Of a DNA stretch of 36,530 nucleotides, positions 1-8,329 are shown in pieces (position 1 is the first letter of the stretch; each line of letters begins with the position of its first letter). The translations under genes and the position numbers were made by a program. This DNA comes from Coriobacteriia bacterium (GTDB lineage Bacteria; Actinomycetota; Coriobacteriia; Anaerosomatales; SLCP01): positions 1-36,530 of the forward strand of contig JAUVXE010000017.1 in the NCBI GenBank assembly GCA_030603745.1. The letters are read 5' to 3'. The notes beneath the pieces are model-generated. The model had not been told where the DNA came from, did not search any database, and saw only the letters and a list, made by a program, of their open reading frames with translations.

Positions 1-183
1 CCCGCGCCCGCCTCGCCCGCGACACCCGCCGCGCCCGCCGGCGACGCGTCGCCGCCCTCAGCGGCCGCGCGGCTCCTCGCGCGGGCGGGCGCCTTCGAGT
101 CGGGACTCCTCGCCTGGGCGACCGCGTGCTCGGCGATCGGCGTGCTCGGCGTGCTGCTCCTCATCCTCGCCGCGCGCGGGTAG
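1..183 (+). CDS. C-terminal end of an unidentified membrane protein (5' truncated by window)
   Basis: Frame 1 is open from the first base to a TAG at 181-183 and encodes 60 residues. The visible part is a Pro/Ala-rich linker (PAPASPATPAAPAGD), a short amphipathic stretch, and a hydrophobic segment close to the C-terminus containing LGVLLLILAARG, which reads as a final transmembrane helix followed by a charged end. Pro/Ala linkers before a terminal helix are common in high-G+C envelope proteins, but the family cannot be named from this fragment. Its last 23 bases overlap tail-to-tail with the AlkD-like gene on the other strand. Confidence 0.55.
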   Translation, partial: PAPASPATPAAPAGDASPPSAAARLLARAGAFESGLLAWATACSAIGVLGVLLLILAARG

Positions 184-880
184 CCGCGGCCTTCTCACGC
201 AGCTCGCGCGCCGCGTTGCGCCCGGTCGTGCGCGCCGCGCGCTCCGGGGAGGCCGCGAGCTCGTCCGCGAGCGCGAGGGCCTCGTCGGCGAGCCGTCCGC
301 CGCGCTTGCCGATCGCCCGCAGCGCCCACTCCACCCCCTTGCGCACCATCGGACGGCCGTCGCCGGACTCCCGTCTCACGAGCGCGAGCAGGGGGACGAA
401 CTCCTCGGAGGGGGCGTCTTTGGCATGGACGGCGAGTTGGGCGGCGAGGACGAACGCCGCGCGCTTGACGAACAGCTCCTCGCGCGCCGCCCACCCGTGC
501 GCGAGCTCCCAGGCGTGCGGCGAGCGGCGCAGCAGGTTCGAGCAGAGCTGGTCGCAGACGTCCCACGAGTCGACGTCGAGCGCCCACGCCTCGGCCTGCT
601 CCCGCGTCACGAGCGAGGGCTCGTCCACGATCGCCGCCATGATCCGCGCTTCGTGCACGCCCGAGTCCCACAGGCACGCGGCCACCTCATGCCGCCACGC
701 GCCCTCGCGCCGCCGTCCGGCGCACGCCTCCTTCACCAGGGCACGCGCCTCGGCCACGGTCACCCCGAGTGTGCCTTCCGAGGAGATCCCGTAGCGTGCC
801 ATCCCCGCCACGTTCGCCGGGTCCGCGCGCTCGCGGAGCGCGGCGAGCAGCGCGGAACAGGTGGCGCGGGCGTCGTCCAC
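161..880 (-). CDS. DNA alkylation repair protein, AlkD-like HEAT-repeat glycosylase
   Basis: 239 residues, close to the usual AlkD length of about 235. AlkD enzymes excise N3- and N7-alkylated purines without flipping the base. The landmarks line up with Bacillus cereus AlkD: the early RYGIS segment (29-33) matches the KMYGV region, SWDVCD supplies W106 and D110 with the same four-residue spacing as AlkD W109 and D113, R140 in VKRAAFVLA matches R148, and W185 in GVEWALRAIGKR matches W187. The body is nearly all helical, as expected of HEAT-like repeats. The start is GTG with a GGAGG ribosome site five bases upstream. The gene diverges from the nitroreductase. Function as a repair glycosylase is inferred from these residues. 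Confidence 0.88.
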   Translation of the reverse strand: MDDARATCSALLAALRERADPANVAGMARYGISSEGTLGVTVAEARALVKEACAGRRREGAWRHEVAACLWDSGVHEARIMAAIVDEPSLVTREQAEAWALDVDSWDVCDQLCSNLLRRSPHAWELAHGWAAREELFVKRAAFVLAAQLAVHAKDAPSEEFVPLLALVRRESGDGRPMVRKGVEWALRAIGKRGGRLADEALALADELAASPERAARTTGRNAARELREKAAATRARRG

Positions 881-896
881 GAGGGCCTCCGGGTGT

Positions 897-923
897 TTGG
901 TCGGGCACCGGTCGGGATAGAAT
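897..923 (+). promoter_or_regulatory. Candidate promoter of the nitroreductase-EamA pair
   Basis: TAGAAT at 918-923 is a good -10 hexamer (5/6 to TATAAT). A weak -35, TTGGTC, lies at 897-902 with a short 15-base spacer. The predicted transcript start near 930 leaves a leader of about 65 bases before the ATG at 995. On the other strand TACATT (926-921) overlaps it and could serve the divergent AlkD gene. Read by eye only. Confidence 0.35.
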
Positions 924-994
924 GTACCCGCACCCCGGGTCTGGCGGCCCTACGCCCGCCGGACCGCACCGCGCCGCCAGACTCAGGAGGCCCC

Positions 995-1810
995 ATGACC
1001 GTCCTCTCGCTCGCCGACGCCCCGTTCGACCGCTGGCTCGAGGCCGCGCGCGACCGGCGCTCCCGTCGCTCCTTCGACGGGACGCCCCTTCCGGCCGAGG
1101 CCCTCACCGCGCTCGCCGAGGCGGCCGAGCGCTGGCGTCCCGCCGAGGCCACCCGGATCGTACTCATCGAGCAGGCGTCCGAGGCCCTCTTCAAAGGCAT
1201 CGTGGGCGGGTACGGCCGCATCACGGGCGCTCCCTCCGCGCTCGCGATGATCGGCGCGTCGGAGGGCGCGGACGCGCAGGTCGCCACCGGGTACGCCGGC
1301 GAGGCGGTCATCCTCGAGGCGACGGCGCTCGGAATCGGCACGTGCTGGGTGGGAGGCATGTTCGACTCCGCCGCCGTGGCCCGCCATGTCGAGCTCGGCG
1401 CGGGCGAGCGCGTGCTCGCCATCTCGCCCCTCGGCACGCCGCTCGAGAAGGTCTCGACCACCGAGCGGCTCGTCTATGGCATGAAGAAGCCCAAGCCGCG
1501 CAAGCCGGTCGCCGAGATCGCGCCGGGCGCGGAAGCGGGTGGCTGGCCCAGCTGGGCCCGGCCCGGGGTGGAGGCCGCCCGGATCGCGCCCTCGGCCCAC
1601 AACCGGCAGCCGTGGCGCTTCCGCGCCGACGGCGGCGAGGTGGTGGTGGCCTTCGACGGTCCGGAGGCGCGCATCGTCTCCAAGCGCCTCGACTGCGGGA
1701 TCGCGATGCTCCACTTCGAGCTCGCGGTCCGCAAGGCGGGCGCGTCGGGGACGTGGCAGGTCCTGAGTCACCGCTCCGACGTCGCGCGCTTCACGCTGGG
1801 CTCGGCGTAG
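995..1810 (+). CDS. Nitroreductase family protein (TM1586-like, fused two-half form)
   Basis: 271 residues from ATG 995, which has AGGAGG four bases upstream; the frame is open further upstream but without codon character. The N-terminal half carries the nitroreductase entry motif RRSRRSFDG (about 18-26) and GIGTCWVGGMF near 115, followed by ISPLG. The C-terminal half repeats the pattern with APSAHNRQPWRF around 200, the FMN-binding type motif found at the N-terminus of ordinary nitroreductases. This fused-pseudodimer arrangement fits the putative TM nitroreductase family (PF14512), expected to bind FMN and reduce an unknown substrate with NAD(P)H. The next gene starts directly after its stop, so the two are probably cotranscribed. 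Confidence 0.8.
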   Translation: MTVLSLADAPFDRWLEAARDRRSRRSFDGTPLPAEALTALAEAAERWRPAEATRIVLIEQASEALFKGIVGGYGRITGAPSALAMIGASEGADAQVATGYAGEAVILEATALGIGTCWVGGMFDSAAVARHVELGAGERVLAISPLGTPLEKVSTTERLVYGMKKPKPRKPVAEIAPGAEAGGWPSWARPGVEAARIAPSAHNRQPWRFRADGGEVVVAFDGPEARIVSKRLDCGIAMLHFELAVRKAGASGTWQVLSHRSDVARFTLGSA

Positions 1811-2737
1811 TTGGAGCCCGACGCCTGGCGGCGCGAGCCGTGGACGTGGGCCGCGATCGTGGTCTCGCTCCTCCTGTGGGCCTCGGCGTTCGCCGGGATC
1901 CGTGCGGGACTCGAGTCCTACGGTCCCGGCCAGGTCGCGCTGTTGCGGTTCGCGACCGCCTCGGCGGCGTTCCTCGTCTACGCGACCCTCACGAGGATGC
2001 GCGCGCCCGACCCGCGTGACCTGCCGCGCATCGCGCTCGCGGGGTTCCTCGGCATCACCGTCTACCATGTGGCGCTCAACTTCGGCGAGATGACGGTGAC
2101 CGCCGGCGCGGCGAGCCTCATCATCTCGGCGAGCCCGATCATCACGGCGCTGCTCTCCGCGTTCCTGATCCGCGAGCGGCTCTCTGCGCTCGGCTGGGCG
2201 GGGATCGTGGTGTCGTTCCTCGGCGTGGCGCTGATCTCGTTCGGGGAGGGGGGCCACCTCGAGTTCGAGCCGGGGGCGGCGCTCGTGTTCCTCGCGGCCA
2301 TCGCCACCTCGCTCTACTTCGTGGCGTCAAAGCGCCCGCTCCGCCGCTATACGGCGCTCGAGTTCACCGCGTACGCGATCTGGGCGGGAACGGTGCCGAT
2401 GCTCGTCTTCGCGCCCGGCCTCGTCACGCAGATGGCCGAGGCGACCCCCGCCGCGACCTGGGCCGTGCTCTACATGGGCGTCTTCCCGGGCGCGGTGGCG
2501 TACGCGCTGTGGTCCTACGCGCTCGCGCGCATGCCCGCCTCGGTGCTCTCGACGTTCCTCTACTTCCAGCCCGTCAACGCCACGCTCATCGCGTGGGTCT
2601 GGCTCGGCGAGGTGCCCGCGACCCTCGCGCTCGTCGGCGGCGTGATCTCGCTCGCCGGCGTCGCGGTCGTCAACACGCGGGGCCGCTCGGCCGCTCGGAC
2701 TCGCCCGTCCGCGGACCGGAGCGCTACGGACGGGTGA
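1811..2737 (+). CDS. EamA/DMT-family transporter
   Basis: 308 residues from a TTG codon that abuts the TAG stop of the nitroreductase, so translational coupling is likely. The protein has ten predicted membrane spans in two five-helix EamA repeats: the first begins with LLLWASAFAGIRAGL and FATASAAFLVYA, the second with YFVASKRPLRRYTALEFTAYA. The conserved PVNATLIAWVWLGE segment near helix 9 is typical of the family. DMT exporters move amino acids, nucleosides or small drugs out of the cell; the substrate cannot be read here. The last 14 bases overlap tail-to-tail with the permease gene on the minus strand. Confidence 0.9.
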   Translation: MEPDAWRREPWTWAAIVVSLLLWASAFAGIRAGLESYGPGQVALLRFATASAAFLVYATLTRMRAPDPRDLPRIALAGFLGITVYHVALNFGEMTVTAGAASLIISASPIITALLSAFLIRERLSALGWAGIVVSFLGVALISFGEGGHLEFEPGAALVFLAAIATSLYFVASKRPLRRYTALEFTAYAIWAGTVPMLVFAPGLVTQMAEATPAATWAVLYMGVFPGAVAYALWSYALARMPASVLSTFLYFQPVNATLIAWVWLGEVPATLALVGGVISLAGVAVVNTRGRSAARTRPSADRSATDG

Positions 2738-3896
2738 GCGCCACGCGCAGTCGCCACGCGCCGAGCGCGTAGACCACGACCGCGAAGCCGGCGAGCACCC
2801 CGAGCTCCGGCAGGATGTCGACGATCGTGCCGCCGCGCATGATGAGCGTCTCGAACGCCCGGATGCCCCACGCGTGCGGGGTGAAGTGCGCGATCCGGTA
2901 GAGCGTGGGCGAGAAGATCTCCATGACCATGAGCGGCACCATCGCTCCGCCGAGCGCGCCGAGGCCGATGCCGAGGACCACGCCGATCCCGCCCGCCTGC
3001 TCAGCGTTCTTCAAGGTCGAGCCCATGAGCATCGCGGTCCCCGAGGCGCCGAGGGAGAACACGAGCAGCACCGCGACCGCGCCGAGCGGGTCGCCCCACG
3101 AGACGCCGAACATGAGCGCCGTCCCGGCCATGATGAACACGCCCTGCAGGAGCGCGACCGACAATCTGCCGAGACCCTCGCCGAGCAGGATCGTCCGGGC
3201 CGCGGTCGGGGTGGCGAGCATGCGCGCCGACACGCCGAGGCGACGTGATTCGATGAGCGCCGTGGAGCCGGTCATCGACGTCAGGAAGACGAAGAGCAGC
3301 AGCTGCGTATAGGCCCCGAGCTGGAACTGGCCGAGCTGCTCGAACGGATTGAGGTCGCCCACCACGCTCGTCTCGACCTCGATCCGGGCGACCTCCTCGG
3401 TCGCGGTTCGGGCCGAGGAGACCGCCTCGCTGTGCGCGACCCCGGTGCGCTCGACGGCGAGGGACGCCGCGCGCAGCAGCGCGCCCTGCTCGATGAGCAC
3501 CGACTCGATCGTGTTGCGCAGCGCCTGTGCCGAGGCGTCCGGGCCTGAGACGTACTCGATGGTGGCGCGCTCGCCGCGGGCGAGCACCTCGTCGTAGTCG
3601 CTCGGCACGAGGACCGCCGCGTCGAGGCCGCCCCGTTCGACCGCGAGCACGAGCGCGTCGGCGTCGTCCCACTCGCTGTACGTGATGCCTTCGATCGCCT
3701 CGATCCCCTCGGCGATCCCGGCGGCGAGCGGGCCCGCGTCACCCACGAGCACCCCCACGCGCGGCTCGAACCCGCCGCCGAACGCCGCGCCGAGCACGAG
3801 GATCAGCATCATCGGCAGCATGAAGACGAAGAAGATGTTGGAGCGGTCCCGCAACAGCAGGGTCACCGCGGTGCGTGCGATCACGAGCGCCTTCAC
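2724..3896 (-). CDS. ABC-2 type transporter permease (second permease of the exporter)
   Basis: 390 residues starting at GTG 3896, whose bases overlap the TGA of the upstream permease as GTGA. The frame stays open to about 4031, but codon character and the coupling favour this start, and GGAG sits just before it. Architecture: one N-terminal membrane helix (IFFVFMLPMMLILVLGAAF), a large extracytoplasmic segment of roughly residues 35-190, then five C-terminal helices ending with VLAGFAVVVYALGAW. This is the ABC2_membrane_3 (YhgE/NatB-like) layout. Together with the other permease and the ATPase it should form a heterodimeric exporter; the substrate is unknown. Confidence 0.88.
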   Translation of the reverse strand: MKALVIARTAVTLLLRDRSNIFFVFMLPMMLILVLGAAFGGGFEPRVGVLVGDAGPLAAGIAEGIEAIEGITYSEWDDADALVLAVERGGLDAAVLVPSDYDEVLARGERATIEYVSGPDASAQALRNTIESVLIEQGALLRAASLAVERTGVAHSEAVSSARTATEEVARIEVETSVVGDLNPFEQLGQFQLGAYTQLLLFVFLTSMTGSTALIESRRLGVSARMLATPTAARTILLGEGLGRLSVALLQGVFIMAGTALMFGVSWGDPLGAVAVLLVFSLGASGTAMLMGSTLKNAEQAGGIGVVLGIGLGALGGAMVPLMVMEIFSPTLYRIAHFTPHAWGIRAFETLIMRGGTIVDILPELGVLAGFAVVVYALGAWRLRVALTRP

Positions 3897-5104
3897 CGCT
3901 CCACCGCCTTTCGCATGAACGGCCAGGCGACGCCGCCGGTGAGCACCCCGAACGTGAGGAGCGCCGCCACCGCCGGGTAGACCGCCGAGATCTCGCCGCC
4001 GCGCAGGTCGCCGAGGCCGCGCAGGAACCACGCGTGAGGGGTGAGCAGGCTGAGCGTCTCAAGCACTCCGCCCACCTGCGACACCGAGAAGAACGTCCCG
4101 CCGAGGAACGCGAGCACGAGCGAGATGATCGCCTGGAAGTTCTCGGCCTGTGCCTGCGTCTTGGCGGTCGCCGCGACCACGCCGAGGATGCCCATCGCAG
4201 ACACCACCACCGAGACCACGAGCAGCGCGACCCCGGCCGGGTGCCCCCACTCGGCGCCGAGCAACAGCGTGGTCGCCACGACGAGGACCGTCATGCTCAC
4301 GATGCCGAGCGCGAAGGAGGTGAGCGCCTTGCCGCCGATGATGGCCCGCCGGTCGATGGGTGCGGCGAGCAGCCGCTCGAGCGTGCCGCTCTTGCGCTCC
4401 TCGAGCAGGCCGCTCACCCCGAACGACACCGTGAAGAAGAGGAAGAACACCGACATGCCCGCCGCGAGGTAGGTCGTCTGCGGCAGCTGCTTGGTGGCCG
4501 CGGTCACGTCCTCGAGCGCCACCGGCAGCTCGGTCGCGGCGGCCTCGTCGGCGAGCGCCGCGACCGCGTCGGGGTCCGGCGGCGCGCCGTCGTGCGCGAG
4601 CGCGGTCCGCACCGCGACCTCGACCGCCCCCACCTCGGAGGCGAAGCCCTGCGCGACAGAGTAGGCGACCTGGCTCGAGAGCTGGGTCCCGGCGCTGCCG
4701 ATCACCACGATCTCGCCCCCGCGCCCCGACGTGACCCGCTCCGAGAGCCCCTCCGGCAGCACGAACGCCGCGCTCGAGCGCTCGCCCTCGTCATCACCGG
4801 CGAACGGGTCCGACCCGCGCGCGACCCGCTCGGTCGCCTCCTCGGCCGAGGAGACCTCCGTGATCGTCGCGATGCCCTCCTCCTCGAGCGCGCCGAGGAG
4901 CTCGACGAAGGCGTCCGCGATCGGGCCGCCGTCCTCGTTCACCACGGCGTACTCGGCGTGGAAGGTGCCGCTGTCGAGCGGCCCGAACACGAAACTGAAG
5001 ATGAACGCGAGCCCGAGCGGGGCGAGGATCCCGTAGATGAACACGGACCGGTCCCGCATCCGCTGGGAGAGGTCCTTGCGTGCGATGAGCAGCGCGGTCC
5101 GCAT
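3893..5104 (-). CDS. ABC-2 type transporter permease (first permease of the exporter)
   Basis: 403 residues from ATG 5104. The start lies five bases after the ATPase stop and begins MRTALLIARKDLSQRMRD, the typical cytoplasmic lead-in of this family. It has one N-terminal helix (GILAPLGLAFIFSFVFG), a long extracytoplasmic region of about residues 45-220, then five or six C-terminal helices including FFLFFTVSFGVSGLLEE. It is a paralogue of the following permease, with the same layout and similar LLEERKSGTLERLLAAP-type segments. Gene order ATPase, permease, permease is that of NatAB/Drr-like exporters. A sodium, drug or peptide substrate is possible; none can be chosen. Confidence 0.88.
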   Translation of the reverse strand: MRTALLIARKDLSQRMRDRSVFIYGILAPLGLAFIFSFVFGPLDSGTFHAEYAVVNEDGGPIADAFVELLGALEEEGIATITEVSSAEEATERVARGSDPFAGDDEGERSSAAFVLPEGLSERVTSGRGGEIVVIGSAGTQLSSQVAYSVAQGFASEVGAVEVAVRTALAHDGAPPDPDAVAALADEAAATELPVALEDVTAATKQLPQTTYLAAGMSVFFLFFTVSFGVSGLLEERKSGTLERLLAAPIDRRAIIGGKALTSFALGIVSMTVLVVATTLLLGAEWGHPAGVALLVVSVVVSAMGILGVVAATAKTQAQAENFQAIISLVLAFLGGTFFSVSQVGGVLETLSLLTPHAWFLRGLGDLRGGEISAVYPAVAALLTFGVLTGGVAWPFMRKAVER

Positions 5105-5109
5105 CGCGG

Positions 5110-6060
5110 TCAGTCCCTGAGCGCGCGGCCGGTGAGGTGGAGGAAGACCGCCTCGAGGTCGGGCTGGTCGACGTCCACGCTCGTGACGGTCGCGTCCGCC
5201 GAGGCGGCCACGCCGAGGATCCGGGCGAGCGCGCCGGCCGCCCCCTCCACGATGAGCTCGAGCCCGCCGTCGGCGACATCGGCCTGTCTGACCGGCTCGA
5301 GGGCGACGAGCGCCTCGGCCGCCGCGTGGAGGTCGCCGGTCGCGGTGAGCCGCACGCGGTCGTGCTCGCCCACGAGCCGCACCAGCTCTGCGCGGGTCCC
5401 CTCGGCGACGATCCTGCCGTGGTCGATGATGCCCACCCGGTCGCAGAGGCGCTCGGCCTCCTCCATATAGTGGGTGGTGTAGAGCACGGCCATGCCCTCG
5501 GTCCCGAGGTGCTCCACGCTCTCGAGGATCGCGTTGCGGCTCTGCGGGTCGACGCCCACCGTGGGCTCGTCGAGCACGAGCAGCTTGGGGCCGTGCAGCA
5601 GGCCGATCCCGATGTTGAGCCGGCGCTTCATGCCGCCGGAGAACTCGCCCGCCTTGTCCCCGGCGCGGTCGGCGAGCTCGATGATCGCGAGGACCTCGTC
5701 GGTGCGCCTGGCGAGCTCGGCCCCGGTGAGCCCGTAGAGCCTCCCGAAGAACACGAGGTTCTCCCGCGCGGTCAGGTCGGGGTAGATCGCGAGGTCCTGC
5801 GGCACGTAGCCGATCGACTGCTTGGCGGTCACGCTCCTCGGCGTGAACGGCTCGCCGAGGAGCAGCACCTCGCCGCCGTCGCGCTCGAGCAGCCCGCACA
5901 GCATCGCGATGCTCGTGGTCTTGCCCGCCCCGTTCGGGCCGAGGAGCCCGTAGGTCTCGCCGGCCGCGATCTCGAATCCCACGTCATCGACGGCGACGAG
6001 GTCGCCGAATCGCTTCCGCAGTCCTGAGCAGGACAGGACGGGTGTCGGATCGCTCGCCAC
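5110..6060 (-). CDS. ABC transporter ATP-binding protein (DrrA/NatA-like)
   Basis: 316 residues from GTG 6060 with AGGAG five bases upstream. All ATPase motifs are present: Walker A GPNGAGKTT (41-49), Q-loop Q88, signature SGGMKRR (141-147), Walker B LLVLDEPT (160-167) and H-loop H197. After the ATPase core, about residues 230-316 form the small C-terminal domain (DUF4162-like, ending AVFLHLTGRALRD) common to DrrA-type exporters. It powers the two permeases encoded directly downstream. An imperfect promoter and a perfect 14-base dyad lie in the 47 bases between this gene and the acylphosphatase, so the transporter may have its own control. Confidence 0.95.
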   Translation of the reverse strand: MASDPTPVLSCSGLRKRFGDLVAVDDVGFEIAAGETYGLLGPNGAGKTTSIAMLCGLLERDGGEVLLLGEPFTPRSVTAKQSIGYVPQDLAIYPDLTARENLVFFGRLYGLTGAELARRTDEVLAIIELADRAGDKAGEFSGGMKRRLNIGIGLLHGPKLLVLDEPTVGVDPQSRNAILESVEHLGTEGMAVLYTTHYMEEAERLCDRVGIIDHGRIVAEGTRAELVRLVGEHDRVRLTATGDLHAAAEALVALEPVRQADVADGGLELIVEGAAGALARILGVAASADATVTSVDVDQPDLEAVFLHLTGRALRD

Positions 6061-6071
6061 GGTGGCTCCTC

Positions 6072-6102
6072 TCAGCAGGTGCTGACTCCCTGACGGATGA
6101 TA
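6072..6102 (-). promoter_or_regulatory. Candidate promoter and operator dyad of the ABC exporter operon
   Basis: On the minus strand TATCAT (6102-6097) is a -10-like hexamer. Just downstream, between it and the ATPase ribosome site, lies the exact inverted repeat TCAGCA-GG-TGCTGA (6072-6085 on the plus strand). The -35 is poor (GGTTCG at 6124-6119, 16-base spacer). A dyad placed between transcript start and ribosome site is where a local repressor would act, but no regulator gene adjoins it. Confidence 0.4.
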
Positions 6103-6107
6103 CCGCT

Positions 6108-6389
6108 TCAGCGGATGGCGAACCCGGCGATGCCTTCCGCGGGGCCGGGCTCGACCTCGACGCTCTCGACCGCCGCTCGTTCAGGACCCGTCCGGCACCA
6201 GGCGACAGCCGCCTCGACCGCGCCGGGGCTCCCCTCGAAGACCGCCTCGACGCGGCCGTCGGGCAGGTTGCGCACCCAGCCGTCGACACCGAGCCGCCGC
6301 GCCGCGGCCCGCGTCTCCGCCCGGAAGAAGACCCCCTGCACGCGCCCGCTCACGAGCACCCGCGCGCGCGTTCGCTCACCCTGCGCCAT
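6108..6389 (-). CDS. acyP: Acylphosphatase
   Basis: 93 residues, the standard acylphosphatase length. The enzyme hydrolyses the carboxyl-phosphate bond of acyl phosphates. The catalytic arginine is R23 in the phosphate-binding loop GRVQGVFFR and the catalytic asparagine is N41 in [12 protein letters not shown], the same numbering as in classical acylphosphatases. The chain ends FAIR after a GPAEGIAGF strand. It lies upstream of the ABC exporter genes on the same strand with a 47-base gap. Acylphosphatase placement is usually neutral, so no functional link to the exporter is claimed. Confidence 0.95.
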   Translation of the reverse strand: MAQGERTRARVLVSGRVQGVFFRAETRAAARRLGVDGWVRNLPDGRVEAVFEGSPGAVEAAVAWCRTGPERAAVESVEVEPGPAEGIAGFAIR

Positions 6390-6584
6390 CCGATCCCGCC
6401 TCCGCTCGAGGGCCCGGCCGTTCGCCGCGACCCGCTCCCCGTGTCTATTCCCCTTGCGGACCCGGCGCCGTTACCCGCCCGACACCGGACGTCATCCGCG
6501 CGTCACGGGGGCGCCACCGCCGCATCATCCCCGCTGCCGAAGATGAGGACATCGCATCGCCCGCACGGTCTTGGAGGTCTTCCG

Positions 6585-6815
6585 GTGGCACGCGCCAAGC
6601 ACATCCTGATAGCGCTCGGACTCCTGCTCGTCATCGGCGGGGGCGGCTCCGCGGTGGCGAACAACGCCGCCGAGGTCCCCCCGATCGTCATCGCGCGCGA
6701 GGCCGAGGCGGTCACGCGGGCGGTCCGCATCTGGCTGGGGAAGCCCGTTCCCGGGCCGCGCCCCGCCGGGGCGCCCGCGACCGACGTGGTAGCATACGTC
6801 GTGCACGGTCGATAG
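6585..6815 (+). CDS. Small membrane-anchored or secreted protein, unknown
   Basis: 76 residues from GTG 6585, chosen because GGAGGT lies at 6573-6578, six bases upstream. The N-terminus is positively charged (ARAK) followed by a strongly hydrophobic segment with LIALGLLLVIGGGG, reading as a signal anchor or signal peptide. The rest is a short extracytoplasmic tail of mixed charge with a PGPRPAGAPA stretch. No domain is recognised. It precedes the hemolysin III gene by 21 bases and may be in the same transcript. The strong ribosome site supports it as real. Confidence 0.6.
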   Translation: MARAKHILIALGLLLVIGGGGSAVANNAAEVPPIVIAREAEAVTRAVRIWLGKPVPGPRPAGAPATDVVAYVVHGR

Positions 6816-6836
6816 GATGCCGAGGCAGGTGCCGAC

Positions 6837-7511
6837 GTGGAGAACACCGCAGTACAGCAGGGTCGCCGGATCCCTCACGGCTACTCGTTGGGCGAGGAGA
6901 TCGCCAACAGCGTGACGCACGGCCTCGGCGTGGTTGGCGGCATCGTCGCGCTCACGCTGCTCGTGACGTTCGCGGCGCTCTTCGGCGACGGGCGCCACCT
7001 CGCCGGCGCCATCGTCTTCGGCGCGACGCTCGTGCTCCTCTACACCGCGTCCACGCTCTATCACAGCTTCCCCTGGCCGCGCGTGAAGCATGTCTTCAAG
7101 GTGCTCGACCACGCGGGGATCTACCTGCTCATCGCCGGAACCTACACGCCGTTCACGCTCGTCACGCTCCGCGACGACGGCGGCTGGCTGCTCTTCGCCG
7201 TGGTCTGGACGCTCGCGATCGCGGGGGTCGCGACCGAGGCGTTCTGGCCCTACCGGCCCAAGTGGCTCTCGGTCGCCGTCTACCTCGGCATGGGTTGGCT
7301 CGTGGTCCTCGCCGCCCGCCCGCTCGCCGCCAACATCGATCCGGTGGGCCTGTGGCTCCTCGTCGCCGGCGGGCTCGCTTACACCCTCGGCACCGTCTTC
7401 TATGTGGCCAAACGCATCCCCTACACGCACGCGGTGTGGCACCTCTTCGTGCTCGCCGGGACCACCTGCCACGTGCTCGCGGTGCTGATCGCGGTCATCC
7501 CCTCGGCCTAG
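6837..7511 (+). CDS. Hemolysin III family protein (PAQR/YqfA-like)
   Basis: 224 residues from GTG 6837, with seven predicted membrane helices. The family landmarks are all there: EIANSVTHGLG (H28), LLYTASTLYHSF (S72, H76), VLDHAGIYLLIAGTYTPF (D91, H92) and the C-terminal HAVWHLFVLAGTTCH (H198, H202, H212). These Ser/His/Asp residues form the zinc site of the PAQR/alkaline-ceramidase superfamily. Bacterial members affect membrane lipid homeostasis; hemolytic activity is known for only a few. It probably shares a transcript with the small protein upstream and the FNR-type reductase 22 bases downstream. Confidence 0.94.
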   Translation: MENTAVQQGRRIPHGYSLGEEIANSVTHGLGVVGGIVALTLLVTFAALFGDGRHLAGAIVFGATLVLLYTASTLYHSFPWPRVKHVFKVLDHAGIYLLIAGTYTPFTLVTLRDDGGWLLFAVVWTLAIAGVATEAFWPYRPKWLSVAVYLGMGWLVVLAARPLAANIDPVGLWLLVAGGLAYTLGTVFYVAKRIPYTHAVWHLFVLAGTTCHVLAVLIAVIPSA

Positions 7512-7533
7512 TCGCCCGGCGGCGGGAGGTGTC

Positions 7534-8244
7534 ATGGCGCGTTACGAGGTCAGCGTGGTCGACGTGGTGCGCAGGTGCCCCGATGTGCTCTCGGTCCGCC
7601 TCGAGAAGCCCGAGGGGTACCGCTACCTCGCCGGCCAGTATCTGACCCTCGGCCTGCGGACCGTCGGGGGAGGCGTCGAGCGCAAACCGTTCACCCACTC
7701 CTCTGCGCCGCACGACCCCCATCTCGAGGTGACCACGCGGCTGAGCGACTCGGCGTTCAAGGCCGCCTTCGAGCGGCTTGGGCCGGGCGACACGGTCACG
7801 ATCGCCGGCCCGGCCGGGCGGTTCCGCGTGCCCGCCACCGTGCGCAAGGTCGCGTTCCTGGCGGGCGGCGTGGGGATCACGCCGGTCATCTCGATGCTCC
7901 GCTCCTGGGCCGAGGAGGGCGGCGGACCCGACTCGGTCGTGCTCTTCTACGGGAACCGGGAGCAGGGGTGCGTCCCGTTCGCCGAGGAGCTCGCCGCGCT
8001 TGGGACGGGGACGCTCGACGTGGTGCGGGTGCTCGAGGCGCCGCCTGAGGAGTGGGCAGGCGAGCGCGGCCTGATCACGCCGGAGACGGTCCGCCGCCAT
8101 ATCGATCCGGCCGGGGGGTGGCTGTTCGCCGTGGCCGGGCCGCCGGTGATGGTGAGCGCGATGGAGGCGTGCCTCGACGAGCTCGGGGTCCCCGGGGAGC
8201 ATCGGCTGGTGGAGCGGTTCGGTCCGTCCTCGGCCGCGCGGTGA
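7534..8244 (+). CDS. FAD/NAD(P)-binding oxidoreductase (ferredoxin-NADP reductase type)
   Basis: 236 residues from ATG 7534 with GGGAGGTG upstream. The N-terminal beta-barrel (about 1-100) has the flavin motif RKPFTHSSAP (50-59), a variant of RxYSxxS. The Rossmann-type half has GGVGITPVISML (from 111), YGNR (139-142) and AGPP (201-204). There is no fused ferredoxin or globin domain, so the protein is a stand-alone reductase that moves electrons between NAD(P)H and an unidentified acceptor. The C-terminus, RFGPSSAAR, replaces the usual aromatic end. It follows the hemolysin III gene closely. Confidence 0.88.
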   Translation: MARYEVSVVDVVRRCPDVLSVRLEKPEGYRYLAGQYLTLGLRTVGGGVERKPFTHSSAPHDPHLEVTTRLSDSAFKAAFERLGPGDTVTIAGPAGRFRVPATVRKVAFLAGGVGITPVISMLRSWAEEGGGPDSVVLFYGNREQGCVPFAEELAALGTGTLDVVRVLEAPPEEWAGERGLITPETVRRHIDPAGGWLFAVAGPPVMVSAMEACLDELGVPGEHRLVERFGPSSAAR

Positions 8245-8329
8245 AGCGGGGCGCGCGGCGAGGGGTATAGAGGGTGTATCCCGGGTGCGCGCCGGAGCGC
8301 AGCCGATCCGCAGACCAAGGGGGACCACG

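Noticed and set aside
425-994. Upstream extension of the nitroreductase frame
   Set aside because: It is antisense to AlkD and lacks codon character; ATG 995 has AGGAGG.
5105-5899. Upstream extension of the first ABC permease into the ATPase gene
   Set aside because: The added residues are an out-of-frame reading of the ATPase; the natural start is ATG 5104 after the ATPase stop.
6837-7511. Hemolysin III as a virulence factor
   Set aside because: The family name is historical; PAQR-type members mainly affect membranes, and nothing else here suggests virulence.
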